From assembly GCF_030283205.1 (NCBI RefSeq), contig NZ_JASNWF010000002.1, positions 62,001 through 126,000 on the forward strand: 64,000 bases of DNA, in the 5' to 3' direction. Source of the stretch: Actinomadura opuntiae (lineage in GTDB: Bacteria; Actinomycetota; Actinomycetes; Streptosporangiales; Streptosporangiaceae). The notes beneath the pieces are model-generated. The model was given only the letters and a program-made list of their open reading frames with translations. It was not told where the DNA came from and made no database searches. Both the position numbers and the translations under genes were made by a program. Positions 1-7,840 of the stretch are shown piece after piece. Positions within the stretch are counted from its first letter, which is position 1; each line of letters starts with the position of its first letter.

Positions 1-207
1 GTAGGGGATGCGCGCGCCGGGTTCCAGGCCGTCGACGTCCACGATCGCGTAGTGGTGGCCGTGCGCGGTGAACGTGCGGGCGCCCGCGTCCAGCCCGTGG
101 TCGGCGTTGACCACGCGGACTTCGCACGGGTGGTCGGTCTCCACCCAGATCGTCGCGGTGCGGGCGCTCACGTGCCGGAGATGGGGGCCGAGTGCCAAAG
201 CGGTCAT
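1..207 (-). CDS. PhoD-like phosphatase, N-terminal part (runs off left end)
   Basis: Only the first 69 codons are in the window; the ATG is at 207 and the gene continues beyond base 1. The N-terminus has a beta-rich pattern: ALGPHLRHVSARTATIWVET, then VHGHHYAIVDVDGLEPG. This matches the fibronectin-like domain that precedes the metallophosphatase domain in actinobacterial alkaline phosphatase D (PhoD) family proteins. No catalytic residues are visible because that domain lies outside. It is transcribed in the same direction as the epimerase at 257-1249, 49 bp downstream, so the two could form an operon. The assignment rests on this one domain and is moderate. Confidence 0.55.
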   Translation of the reverse strand, partial: MTALALGPHLRHVSARTATIWVETDHPCEVRVVNADHGLDAGARTFTAHGHHYAIVDVDGLEPGARIPY

Positions 208-256
208 AGAACGTCTCTCTAGCGGAACCCGGCGGTTCGCGTCCACCCCGGTGCGG

Positions 257-1249
257 TCAGTGTGCCTTGGCCTCCAGGAACGCCGCCTCCTTTTCCGGCG
301 CCAGCCCGACCGTGGGACGGTCGGGTCGCTGCGGCGCGGTTCCGCCTATGGAGCGCAGCCATTTCCAGGTGTCCTCCACCGTCTCCTCCACGGGACGGCA
401 GCGCAGGCCGGTGTCGAGCGCCTTGTCGACATTCCCCTGGTGCATGGTGCCGTGGGCCTCGCCGGGCGAAATCCAGATGGGAAGCTCCATCCACGGCTCG
501 ATGCCCGCTTCGAGGATCTCCTCGGGGGATGCCCATACGAATTCCGCGTCCGAGCCCGTCGCGCTTGTGCATGCCGCCAGCAGGTTGCCCATCGTCGTGT
601 GGTCCTGCGGACTGATCAGGTTGTAGGGGCCGTTCAGCTTCCGCTCGATGGCGTCCAGCGTCCAGATGGCGAGGTCGCGGACGTCGATGTACTGGATTCC
701 CAGGTCGCGTGGGCCGGGTGCCAGGACGCGCCCGCCGCGCGCGATCCGGTTGAGCCACCATGGCAGGCGCCCGATGTTCTCGTAGCGGCCGAGTATGAGA
801 CCTGCGCGCACGAGGAGCGCGCTGTCGCCGAACGCGTCGAGCGCCGCAAGTTCGCCACCGCGTTTGGCCTCCGCATAGGGGACGTCGCCGTCGTCCATGG
901 AGCCCTCTACGACGGCGGCGTTCTCGTCGGCTCCGGCGGGCGTCGGGAACGGGTGCACGGACCTGCTGGAGATGTAGGCGTAGTGGCCGGCCCGTCCTTT
1001 CAGCAGCCGGGCGGCGTCGCGGACCACGGTCGGCGCGGCCGACCAGGTGTCGATGACCGCGTCCCATTCCCCCTGGACGAGCGCCTTGAGGCCGTCCTGC
1101 GTGGTGCGGTCGCCGTGGAGGGCGGTCGCGCCGTCCGGAGGCTCGTGGCGGCCGCGGTGGAAGACGGTCACTTCCCAGCCGCGGGCCAGCGCCTCCTCGG
1201 CCGCCGCGCGCCCGACGAATTCCGTGCCGCCCAGCATCAGAAGTCTCAT
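257..1249 (-). CDS. NAD(P)-dependent epimerase/dehydratase family reductase
   Basis: A 330-residue extended-SDR protein. The Rossmann glycine motif is at the very N-terminus (MLGGTEFVGRAAAEEAL, residues 5-21). It is followed by an acidic/arginine strand end (FHRGRH) and the YAYISSRSVH segment where the SDR serine lies. Such proteins reduce or epimerise sugar-nucleotide or small carbonyl substrates; the substrate cannot be told here. I chose the ATG at 1249 because the glycine motif follows directly, although the frame stays open upstream. The gene lies downstream of a tetR gene on the same strand (68 bp gap), and three regularly spaced GTAC half-sites precede it. Confidence 0.75.
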   Translation of the reverse strand: MRLLMLGGTEFVGRAAAEEALARGWEVTVFHRGRHEPPDGATALHGDRTTQDGLKALVQGEWDAVIDTWSAAPTVVRDAARLLKGRAGHYAYISSRSVHPFPTPAGADENAAVVEGSMDDGDVPYAEAKRGGELAALDAFGDSALLVRAGLILGRYENIGRLPWWLNRIARGGRVLAPGPRDLGIQYIDVRDLAIWTLDAIERKLNGPYNLISPQDHTTMGNLLAACTSATGSDAEFVWASPEEILEAGIEPWMELPIWISPGEAHGTMHQGNVDKALDTGLRCRPVEETVEDTWKWLRSIGGTAPQRPDRPTVGLAPEKEAAFLEAKAH

Positions 1250-1257
1250 GGCGTGGA

Positions 1258-1281
1258 CTGTACGTTCTGTACGTTCAGTAC
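1258..1281. promoter_or_regulatory. GTAC-N5-GTAC-N5-GTAC operator candidate
   Basis: Three GTAC tetranucleotides at 1260, 1269 and 1278 sit at an exact 9-bp period, 11-32 bp upstream of the epimerase start. Two of them are within a direct 9-bp repeat (CTGTACGTT). The spacing suggests a regulator site, possibly for the TetR protein encoded just upstream. No binding data can be inferred. Confidence 0.35.
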
Positions 1282-1316
1282 GGCAGCCGTGCACGCTCTC
1301 GGCGGAATCACCTGGA

Positions 1317-1892
1317 TCACACGCCCCGCTCGGGATGCGCGGCGAAGCCCCGCAGCAGCGTGTCCATGACCTGCGTCGCCAGGACGCCCGGCTCCTTGCC
1401 GTCGTCCCTGCTGCTGGCCTCGTGGATCAGCGCGTAGTAGACGCGCCGCGCCCACGCCAGGTCGGCGTCCGCGCGCAGCGCGCCCGCCTCCCGGGCCCGC
1501 CGGAAGAGCCGCTCGCACCTGGCCTCGACGTCGGCGTGCACCCGCGCGATCTCGGGATCGGACGAGGCGGAGGCCCGGGTCATCCCGAACCCCCAGCCGA
1601 TCTTGACCTCCAGGACGCTCGCGGTGACCTGGTACAGCGCCACCAGCGGCGGCGCGCTCTCGACCGGCGCCGCGTCCACGGCCTCGGCGAACCGCCGGGT
1701 GGCCCAGGAGGCGAGCGCGTCGACCAGCGCGTCCCGGGTCGCGAACCGCCGGTGCACGGTCGTGCGGGCGACGCCGGCCGCCTCCGCGATCTGCTCCATC
1801 GTGGCCGCCGGATCGGCGGACAGCACCCGCTCGGCCGCCTCCAGGATCGTCCGGACGGTCCGTTCCGCGTCCGCGCGCAACGCTCTGCTCAC
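1317..1892 (-). CDS. TetR/AcrR family transcriptional regulator
   Basis: About 191 residues. The N-terminal TetR helix-turn-helix is clear: ILEAAERVLSADPAATMEQI followed by AEAAGVARTTVHRRFATRDA, ending in the usual L-V-D-A-L. The C-terminal ligand domain is not specific to a recognised subgroup. I chose the GTG at 1892 (VSRALRAD) over the TTG at 1910 because the family usually begins a few residues before the first helix; TTG 1910 remains possible. It is divergent from the SDR at 1995, with a 16-bp inverted repeat in between, so it probably represses that gene and itself. The ligand is unknown. Confidence 0.8.
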   Translation of the reverse strand: MSRALRADAERTVRTILEAAERVLSADPAATMEQIAEAAGVARTTVHRRFATRDALVDALASWATRRFAEAVDAAPVESAPPLVALYQVTASVLEVKIGWGFGMTRASASSDPEIARVHADVEARCERLFRRAREAGALRADADLAWARRVYYALIHEASSRDDGKEPGVLATQVMDTLLRGFAAHPERGV

Positions 1893-1964
1893 CCCGAAAC
1901 AGTACAGCAAAGTTCCAGGTATCCACCTACTTGCAACATCTCTGTCGCATCTATTAGCTTGAAC

Positions 1965-1980
1965 GCATCATCAGTGATGC
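1965..1980. promoter_or_regulatory. Inverted repeat operator between tetR and SDR
   Basis: Perfect palindrome with 6-bp arms GCATCA and TGATGC around TCAG, ending 14 bp before the SDR start codon and overlapping the region ahead of its ribosome-binding site (GAAGGAG). The position suits a TetR repressor site. Confidence 0.5.
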
Positions 1981-1994
1981 ACGAAGGAGTTCTC

Positions 1995-2780
1995 ATGGAC
2001 CTGCGACTGACCGGCAAGACCGCCGTGGTGACCGGAGCGAGCAAGGGCATCGGCCTCGCCACCGTCGAGGCGCTGACCGCCGAGGGGATGCGCGTCGTCG
2101 CGGCGTCCCGCACCGTCACCCCCGGCCTGAAGGAGACCGGCGCGATCGCCGTCGCGGCCGACCTGTCCCGCCCGGACGCCCCGTCCCGCCTGATCGAGAC
2201 CGCCCTCGACGAGCTCGGCGGCATCGACGTGCTCGTCAACAACGTCGGCGGCGGGGACGGCGACGGCATGGCGGGCGGCTTCCTGACCTTCGACGACGCC
2301 GCCTGGCAGGGCACGTACGAGCTGAACCTCTTCGCCGCAGTCCGCACCACGCGCGCCGCGCTGCCGAGCCTGCTGGAGCGCTCGGGCGCGGTCGTCAACG
2401 TCTCGTCCAACGGCGCCCGGACCCCGCACGTCGGTCCCGTCCCGTACACCACCGCGAAGGCGGCGCTGACCGCGTTCGGCAAGGCCCTCGCCGCGGAGTT
2501 CGGGCCGCAGGGCGTCCGCGTCAACACGGTGTCGCCGGGCGCCACCCGCACCGCGATGTGGGAGTCCCCGGACGGCTACGGCGCCGAGCTGGCCGCGACC
2601 CTGGGCGTGGAGCAGCAGCAGCTCATCGACATGGTCCCCGAGCGGATCGGCATGCTCACCGGCCGCTTCGTCGAGCCCGCCGAGGTCGCCGCGCTGATCG
2701 CCTACCTGGCCTCGCCGCTCGCCGCGAGCACCACCGGCACCGACCACCTCATCGACGGCGGCGCGGTCAAAACCGCCTGA
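1995..2780 (+). CDS. SDR family oxidoreductase
   Basis: A 261-residue classical short-chain dehydrogenase. Cofactor motif TGASKGIG is at residues 13-20, the structural NNVGG at about 81, the catalytic serine in VVNVSSNGA at about 136, and catalytic YTTAK at about 152. A C-terminal segment (TTGTDHLIDGGAVKTA) is typical of the family. A strong Shine-Dalgarno (GAAGGAG) stands 7 bases before the ATG, which fixes the start even though the frame is open far upstream. It is an NAD(P)H-dependent cytosolic oxidoreductase; the substrate is unknown. Divergent from a tetR gene that likely controls it. Confidence 0.85.
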   Translation: MDLRLTGKTAVVTGASKGIGLATVEALTAEGMRVVAASRTVTPGLKETGAIAVAADLSRPDAPSRLIETALDELGGIDVLVNNVGGGDGDGMAGGFLTFDDAAWQGTYELNLFAAVRTTRAALPSLLERSGAVVNVSSNGARTPHVGPVPYTTAKAALTAFGKALAAEFGPQGVRVNTVSPGATRTAMWESPDGYGAELAATLGVEQQQLIDMVPERIGMLTGRFVEPAEVAALIAYLASPLAASTTGTDHLIDGGAVKTA

Positions 2781-2799
2781 AGAGGGATAACGTCGAAGT

Positions 2800-3489
2800 G
2801 TGGGCTTCGACATCGTCCGCGACCTGCCGCCGGCACTCCACGACCGGGCCGCCATCTGGACCTACCTGAGGGGGTTCGCCGAAAGCTGGGGCACGCCCCT
2901 CGGCGCGGACGACGGCGCCCCCGAAGCCGAGCTGGCCGAGGCCGGGCAGCGCCTCGGCCTCCGGCTGCCCGCCGCCGTCCGCGAGGCCTACGCACTGCTC
3001 GGCCGCCGCCCCGACCTGCACAGCAATTTCCACACGCTGCTGAGCCCGGACGAGCTGACCGTCGAGCACGGCGCGGTGATCTTCCGGGAGGAGAACCAGG
3101 GGGCGGCGCGCTGGGGCGTCCTCCTGGACGACCTCGATCAAGAGGACCCGCCCGTCCACGTGTGGGAAGACCTGGCCGACAAGTACCTCGAACTCTGGGA
3201 GCCGTGGCTCGACCGCTTCTCGGTGGCCGTCCTGGACATCGTCCTGTCGGAGTCCGCACAGGGCCCCGAGGAGCTGTGCGACTTCCGCGACCTGCGCGCG
3301 GGCGAGGACGACGAGCTCGCCCGCCGCCTCACCCTCCTGCCCTTCCCGGCGGAGTACCAGACCTTCTACGTCGCGCCGGGCGTCCTCGTCGCCGACGGCG
3401 GAGGCGACGTGCTCTGCGTCCGCGCCCGCGACCCCGAGACCCTCGACCGCTTCCGCGCCGAGTTCCCGGGCAACTGGCTCAACGCCTGA
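2800..3489 (+). CDS. SMI1/KNR4 (SUKH) family protein
   Basis: A 229-residue soluble protein starting at GTG, 19 bp after the SDR stop. The segment AELAEAGQRLGLRLPAAVRE followed by AYALLGRRPDL has the L-G-x-x-L-P-x-x-x-x-x-Y/L-L core of the SUKH superfamily. Known SUKH proteins often act as immunity proteins against polymorphic toxins, but many standalone members have no known role and no toxin gene is next to this one. No membrane segment or signal peptide is seen. Family assignment is fair; function is unknown. Confidence 0.65.
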   Translation: MGFDIVRDLPPALHDRAAIWTYLRGFAESWGTPLGADDGAPEAELAEAGQRLGLRLPAAVREAYALLGRRPDLHSNFHTLLSPDELTVEHGAVIFREENQGAARWGVLLDDLDQEDPPVHVWEDLADKYLELWEPWLDRFSVAVLDIVLSESAQGPEELCDFRDLRAGEDDELARRLTLLPFPAEYQTFYVAPGVLVADGGGDVLCVRARDPETLDRFRAEFPGNWLNA

Positions 3490-3566
3490 CCATCGCCGTT
3501 CCCCGCCCGGCCTGCACCGTCCGGATGTGGCCCGCGGGCCCGGCGTCCGGCCGGGGCGATAGTGGG

Positions 3567-4124
3567 GTGGTGGATCGGAGACTGCAAGCGGATCTGTTGC
3601 GCCGGGCCGCCCGCGACCAGAGAGTCCGTGAGTCGACCCCGCGGACCTCCCTCTCTCCCTTCAGAGCCCTGCGCTTTCTCTGGGTCGACGGCAGGAACGC
3701 CGCCTGGCTCGATCGCGTCGTCCGGCGGCGCGGGTGGCCGGGGATCTCGCTGGTCGGAACGGAGGCGGCCCACGCGGCCTGGCTGCTCGCCCAGCACGCC
3801 GACCGGCGGCGGCAGGCCCAACGCCGTTTCCTGGGGGCGCTGCTGGAGGCGGTCGAGCGCGGCGACGCCGATCCCAAGGACCTCGCCTACCTGGAGGACC
3901 GCGTCCGGATCAACGCCGGCCGGCCCCAGCGGTACGGCACCCAGTACGGAATGACCGCGGCGGGGTTCGGCCCGCAGCCCATCGAGGAGCCCGACGGCGT
4001 GGACGACCGCCGCGCCGAGGCGGGCCTGCCGTCCATGGCCGAGTACGACGCCGAAATGCGCCGCCTCCTCTACAACTCACCCCTCGCGGTCAGGAGCCGA
4101 GGTGCCGGGCCGCGAGTGCGGTGA
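3567..4124 (+). CDS. DUF6624 domain protein
   Basis: About 185 residues from one of two adjacent GTG codons (3567 or 3570). The body carries the hallmarks of DUF6624: the W-L-D-R-V-V-R-R-R-G-W-P-G run, SLVGTEAAHAAWLLAQHADR, LAYLEDRVRINAGRPQRYGT and a final VDDRRAEAGLPSMAEY. No biochemical role is known for the family. The last 35 bases overlap the 3' end of the converging nucleotidyltransferase gene on the minus strand. Confidence 0.7.
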   Translation: MVDRRLQADLLRRAARDQRVRESTPRTSLSPFRALRFLWVDGRNAAWLDRVVRRRGWPGISLVGTEAAHAAWLLAQHADRRRQAQRRFLGALLEAVERGDADPKDLAYLEDRVRINAGRPQRYGTQYGMTAAGFGPQPIEEPDGVDDRRAEAGLPSMAEYDAEMRRLLYNSPLAVRSRGAGPRVR

Positions 4125-4728
4125 CCTGGGCGGCCAGGGCCGACAGGGAGGAGTCGCGCGACGCGGCGGCCTGGGCCAGCCGGGTCACGTCGCTCGCCCA
4201 CGCGCCGGTGGCGCGGTCGTCCTCGCCGATCCGGGCGAACCCGCGGTCCAGCAGGCCGCGCGCCTCCGCGTCCCGCTTGCGGGCCACCGCCTTGACCGCG
4301 CCGACGGCATTGGCCAGCGCGCTGGCCGGCCTTGACCACTCGTCCGCACGGGCCCGTGCCGCCGGGTTTCCCGCGTCGTAGTCCGGGTCGTCCGCGACCG
4401 ACGCGGTACGGACGTCCAGGTCGAGCCGCCAGAACAGCGGCACCCCCGCGAAGCGGACGAACAGCAGGCGGCGGCGGTCGGAGTGATGGAAGTCCGGGTC
4501 GCTGCGGACGTCGTCCACCGGCTGGACCTCTTCGAGCACCTCCGCCAGGTGGGCCAGGCAGTCCGGGAACCGCGCGTCCGGCACCACCCACGCGATGTCG
4601 ATGTCGCTGAAGTCGTCGGCGGTGCCCGCCGCCAGCGACCCCCTCAACCGCGCATCCGAGCCCGGGCAGCACCTCTCCAGCGCGCCGCGCACCCCGGCGG
4701 CCAAGACGGCACGGTCGCTCTCGCCCAC
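4090..4728 (-). CDS. Nucleotidyltransferase-fold protein
   Basis: About 212 residues from GTG 4728 (GTG 4737 is an alternative). The Pol-beta nucleotidyltransferase signature is present near residue 30: GS followed eleven residues later by D-I-D (RGSLAAGTADDFSDIDIAWV). The C-terminal half is helical. Relatives include aminoglycoside adenylyltransferase-like proteins and toxin/antitoxin-type NTases; neither can be claimed here. Downstream of the MerR gene by 32 bp on the same strand, and overlapping DUF6624 tail-to-tail. Confidence 0.6.
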   Translation of the reverse strand: MGESDRAVLAAGVRGALERCCPGSDARLRGSLAAGTADDFSDIDIAWVVPDARFPDCLAHLAEVLEEVQPVDDVRSDPDFHHSDRRRLLFVRFAGVPLFWRLDLDVRTASVADDPDYDAGNPAARARADEWSRPASALANAVGAVKAVARKRDAEARGLLDRGFARIGEDDRATGAWASDVTRLAQAAASRDSSLSALAAQVTALAARHLGS

Positions 4729-4760
4729 GCCGCACACCGTAGCCCGCCGCAGGGGACCCG

Positions 4761-5171
4761 TTAATGCCCCGCGACCTCGCTGGAGGCGGGCCACAGAGGG
4801 TCGTCGCCCTCGCCCGCGAGGTGCTTCTCGTAGATGGCCACCTTGTGGGAGATCAGATCGAGGCAGTGGTTCAGTTCCTCGATCTGGTCGGTCACGCGTT
4901 TGCGGTGGTCGCGCAGCAGGGACAGGCGCGCCTCCACGGTCGACGTCCCCTGCCGCACCAGCGCCGCGTACTCGCGGATCATGTCCAGGGGCATGCCGGA
5001 CGCCCGGAGCCGCGTGCACAGGTGCAGCCACTCCAGTTCGGTCTCGCCGTAGACCCGCTGCCCGCCGACGCGGCGCACCGGCATGGCGAACAGGCCCTCC
5101 TTCTCGTAGAAGCGCAGGGTGTGCACGCTGAGGCCGGTGCGCTCGGCGACCTGGCCGATGCTGAGGGACAT
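4761..5171 (-). CDS. MerR family transcriptional regulator
   Basis: A 136-residue MerR regulator. The winged helix at the N-terminus reads SIGQVAERTGLSVHTLRFYE, KEGLF, RRVGGQRVY. A C-terminal coiled coil (RLSLLRDHRKRVTDQIEELN) forms the dimer interface. There is no cysteine pair of the mercury type, so a metal effector is unlikely; the layout resembles aldehyde- or stress-responsive AdhR-like members. It is divergent from an SDR at 5228, and the intervening 56 bp contain a textbook MerR-type operator. Confidence 0.85.
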   Translation of the reverse strand: MSLSIGQVAERTGLSVHTLRFYEKEGLFAMPVRRVGGQRVYGETELEWLHLCTRLRASGMPLDMIREYAALVRQGTSTVEARLSLLRDHRKRVTDQIEELNHCLDLISHKVAIYEKHLAGEGDDPLWPASSEVAGH

Positions 5172-5180
5172 GCGTCGAGC

Positions 5181-5219
5181 CTAGGCGCTTGCCCTAGAGC
5201 GGACTCTAGGACCTAGCGT
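5181..5219 (+). promoter_or_regulatory. MerR-type promoter/operator of the SDR at 5228
   Basis: A perfect inverted repeat CCTAGAG-CGGA-CTCTAGG (5193-5210) lies between a -35 like TTGCCC (5189-5194) and a -10 like TAGCGT (5214-5219). The 19-bp spacer is the over-long spacing that MerR activators correct by DNA twisting. A second, outer CTAGG/CCTAG pair (5181, 5212) extends the symmetry. The -10 ends 8 bp before the ATG and no Shine-Dalgarno is seen, so the transcript is predicted to be leaderless or nearly so. Confidence 0.65.
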
Positions 5220-5227
5220 CCGCGCCC

Positions 5228-5920
5228 ATGAACGTCACACTGATCACGGGCGGCTCCCGCGGGATCGGCGCCGCCGCGGCCCGCCTGCTGCTGGAGCGCG
5301 GCCACCGCGTCGCCGTCACCGGACGCGACCGCGACCGTCTCGACCGTTTCGCCAAAGGCTGCGGCAACCCCGAGATGCTCCTGACCATCGCCGCGGACGC
5401 CGCCGATCCCGAAGCCATGCGCTCCGCGGTGGACGCCACCGTCGAGAGGTTCGGACGGCTCGACGCGGTCGTCGCCAACGCGGGCTTCGCCACCCCCGAC
5501 AGCGTCGTCGACGGCGACCCGGCCCGGTGGCGGGACATGGTGCTGACCAACGTCCTCGGCCCGGCCGTGCTCATCCGGTCCTCGGTCGACGCCCTGAAGG
5601 CGACGCGCGGCCGGATCGTCCTGGTCGGCAGCGTCGCGGGCTTCATCCACAGCCCCGGCAACCTCTACGGCGCGACGAAATGGGCGCTGACCGGCCTCGC
5701 CGAGAACACCCGCCGCGCCGTGACGGCCGACGGCGTCGGCGTCACGCTGATCGCCCCGGGACGCGTCGAGACCGCGTTCTGGGACGACCTCGGCGGCCCG
5801 CCCGAAGGCCGCACCCTTACTGCCGGCCAGGTTGCCGAGTCGATCGTCTGGGCCATTGGGCAGCCGCCCGGCGTGGACGTCAACACCGTCACGATCCGCC
5901 CGATCGGCCAGCCGGTGTGA
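5228..5920 (+). CDS. SDR family oxidoreductase under MerR control
   Basis: A 230-residue classical SDR. TGGSRGIG is at residues 7-14, NAG at about 86, the serine in VLVGSVAGF at about 137 and YGATK at about 150. A short C-terminus ends VNTVTIRPIGQPV. The start at 5228 is the first methionine, with no ribosome-binding site ahead, matching a leaderless mRNA. The divergent MerR gene and the long-spacer promoter suggest induction by a small reactive compound (an inference from AdhR-type pairs). Converges with the tetR gene at 5926, with 5 bp between stop codons. Confidence 0.85.
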   Translation: MNVTLITGGSRGIGAAAARLLLERGHRVAVTGRDRDRLDRFAKGCGNPEMLLTIAADAADPEAMRSAVDATVERFGRLDAVVANAGFATPDSVVDGDPARWRDMVLTNVLGPAVLIRSSVDALKATRGRIVLVGSVAGFIHSPGNLYGATKWALTGLAENTRRAVTADGVGVTLIAPGRVETAFWDDLGGPPEGRTLTAGQVAESIVWAIGQPPGVDVNTVTIRPIGQPV

Positions 5921-5925
5921 TCCCG

Positions 5926-6558
5926 TCAGCCGGCCGCCGAAGGCGGGGCGAAGGCGCCGGCGGACGCGGCCAGGGCGGCGGTCCTGGCCGCGTGACCGGG
6001 CAGGTCCGGGTCGGGCGGCGTGCGGAGCAGCACGAGCTGGTGGTACAGCGGCGCGGTCGCGGTGACGAGCAGCCGCCGGGCGTCGGTGCGCGGCGGGAGC
6101 TCACCGCGCCGGACGGCCCGGTCGACGATCGCCTCGCAGCGGGCGTACCGGTCGTCCCAGAGCCGCCGCTGGGCGCGGTCGGCCTGCTCGGAGCGGAACG
6201 AGGCGGCGATCAGGGCCGCCACGACCGGCGGCTCCGCGGTCAGCGCGTCCTGGATCTCGTGGTTCAGCGCCGCCAGGTCGCCTTCCAGCGAGCCGGTGTC
6301 CGGCGGCCGCCAGTCGTCGCCGCCCGCCGCGTCGAGGACGTCGGCGAGCAGTCCGCCGACGTCGCCCCAGCGCCGGTACACCGTCGCGCGGTGCACACCG
6401 GCCCGGGCGGCGACGAGTTCCACGGTGAGCCCGTCGTAACCGTGCTCTCCGAGCTCCGCGAGAACCGCGTCGAGCACCTGCCTGCGGACACGGGCGCTGC
6501 GGCCGCCGGGTCGGCGCCGGGTCGGCGGCGGCTCGTCGGCGGGGGCGTCGGACGTCAT
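5926..6558 (-). CDS. TetR/AcrR family transcriptional regulator
   Basis: A 210-residue TetR protein with a proline/arginine-rich N-terminal tail (residues 1-22). The HTH follows: LDAVLAELGEHGYDGLTVEL, VAARAGVHRATVYRRWGDVG. The C-terminal half contains the PVVAALIAAS and RWDDRYARCEAIVDRAVRRG-type pattern of the TetR_C subgroup common in actinomycetes (here LWDDRYARCEAIVDRAVRRG). It stands divergent from the acetyltransferase at 6691 (132 bp intergenic), the most likely target. Confidence 0.8.
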   Translation of the reverse strand: MTSDAPADEPPPTRRRPGGRSARVRRQVLDAVLAELGEHGYDGLTVELVAARAGVHRATVYRRWGDVGGLLADVLDAAGGDDWRPPDTGSLEGDLAALNHEIQDALTAEPPVVAALIAASFRSEQADRAQRRLWDDRYARCEAIVDRAVRRGELPPRTDARRLLVTATAPLYHQLVLLRTPPDPDLPGHAARTAALAASAGAFAPPSAAG

Positions 6559-6690
6559 CGCTGGTCATCCGTTTGCTCAGGGGACGGCGGTTATGGCAGC
6601 ATCTTAATGCATCAGTTGTCGCAATAGTGACGGAGGCGATCATCGCCGACGGCGCGGCGGCAGACGACTCCCCAGGAGGAAGCGATCCCG

Positions 6691-7335
6691 ATGCCGCCCG
6701 TCCCCGCCGACCCGACCGTGGTGCATCCGATGCCCGGCCAGCCGCGGGTGGTGCTGCTGAAGCCGCTCGTCACCTCGCCGCTGATCGAGGTCGGCGAGTT
6801 CTCCTACTACGACGACCCGGACGACCCGACCGCCTTCGAGACCCGCAACGTGCTGTACCACTACGGGCCGGAGAAGCTGGTCATCGGGAGGTTCTGCGCG
6901 CTGGGCGAGGGCGTGCGGTTCATCATGAACGGCGCCAACCACCGCATGGACGGCCCGTCGACGTTCCCGTTCCCGATCATGGGCGGTTCCTGGGCCGAGC
7001 ACTTCGACCTCATCACCGGCCTGCCCGGACGCGGCGACACCGTGGTCGGCCACGACGTCTGGCTCGGCTACCGGACCCTGGTGATGCCCGGCGTCCGCAT
7101 CGGCCACGGCGCGATCATCGCCTTCGGCTCCGTCGTCGTCGACGACGTCCCCGACTACGGCATCGCCGGCGGCAACCCGGCCCGGCTCCTGCGCCGTCGC
7201 TACCCCGACGAGGACATCGACCGCCTCCTGGCTCTGGCCTGGTGGGACTGGCCGCTCCCGCACCTCACCGAGCACATCCGCACGATCATGTCCGGCGCCA
7301 TCGACGAGCTGGAGGCCGCGGCCCCTCGGCCCTGA
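6691..7335 (+). CDS. Vat/CatB-type xenobiotic O-acetyltransferase
   Basis: A 214-residue left-handed beta-helix acyltransferase of the xenobiotic class. Hexapeptide turns are seen as IGRFCALGEGVRFIMNGANH, VVGHDVWLGYRTLVMPGVRI and IGHGAIIAFGSVVVDDVPDY; the family's closing GIAGGNPARLLRRRY follows. The histidine in NGANHRMDG (about residue 89) matches the catalytic histidine of streptogramin A and chloramphenicol acetyltransferases of this class. A good RBS (AGGAGGAAG) precedes the ATG. It may detoxify an antibiotic or a host metabolite by acetyl-CoA-dependent O-acetylation; the substrate is not shown. Confidence 0.8.
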   Translation: MPPVPADPTVVHPMPGQPRVVLLKPLVTSPLIEVGEFSYYDDPDDPTAFETRNVLYHYGPEKLVIGRFCALGEGVRFIMNGANHRMDGPSTFPFPIMGGSWAEHFDLITGLPGRGDTVVGHDVWLGYRTLVMPGVRIGHGAIIAFGSVVVDDVPDYGIAGGNPARLLRRRYPDEDIDRLLALAWWDWPLPHLTEHIRTIMSGAIDELEAAAPRP

Positions 7336-7372
7336 GCGCCGGCGTCCCCGCACCGAGAAACGAGCCGCCACC

Positions 7373-7840
7373 ATGCCCGTTCCTTCCCACGGCGACTCGT
7401 TCGCCGACTGGCTGCACTCCCATGCCGTCCCGCTCACCCACCTCGACCCCGACGCGCCGCTCGACGACCTGGAGCCGTTGCGCGGCATCATCCGCGGCGC
7501 ATGCGTCGTCGCGATCGGCGAGCACTCCCACTTCGTCCACGAGTTCGCGCAGTTGCGGCGGCGCATCCTGTGGTTCCTGGCCGAGCGCTGCGGTTTCACC
7601 GTCCTGGCCTTCGAGTACGGCTTCAGCGAAGGGTTCCCCCTCGACGCCTGGGCCCGGGGCGAGGGCGCGGACGACGACCTGTCGGCCCACCTCGCCGCGG
7701 CGATCCCCATCGGACTCGAAGAGCCCCTGCGCTGGATTCGCCGGCACAACCGCACGGCCCAGTCACCGGTGCGTTTCGCCGGCATCATCGACACCCCGGC
7801 CTCCACCGTGGCCGGCGACCTGGAAGGCGTACGCGCATGA
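7373..7840 (+). pseudogene. Erythromycin-esterase-like gene, N-terminal fragment
   Basis: 155 codons that match only the first third of the erythromycin esterase (Ere/EreA-like) family, whose members are about 400 residues. The family's active-site stretch is present as IGEHSHFVHEFAQLRRRILW (residues 47-66), with the following FTVLAFEYGFSEGFPLDAW and RWIRRHNRTA. After FAGIIDTPASTVAG the homology stops, and the frame ends in a TGA overlapping the next start (ATGA). The central and C-terminal parts with remaining catalytic residues are missing, so it is probably inactive. The break looks like an internal deletion that joined it to the PPOX gene. Confidence 0.7.

Noticed and set aside
2800-3489. 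Toxin-immunity pair based on the SUKH protein
   Set aside because: No polymorphic toxin or WXG/RHS gene is near; the upstream neighbour is an SDR and the downstream one a DUF6624 protein.
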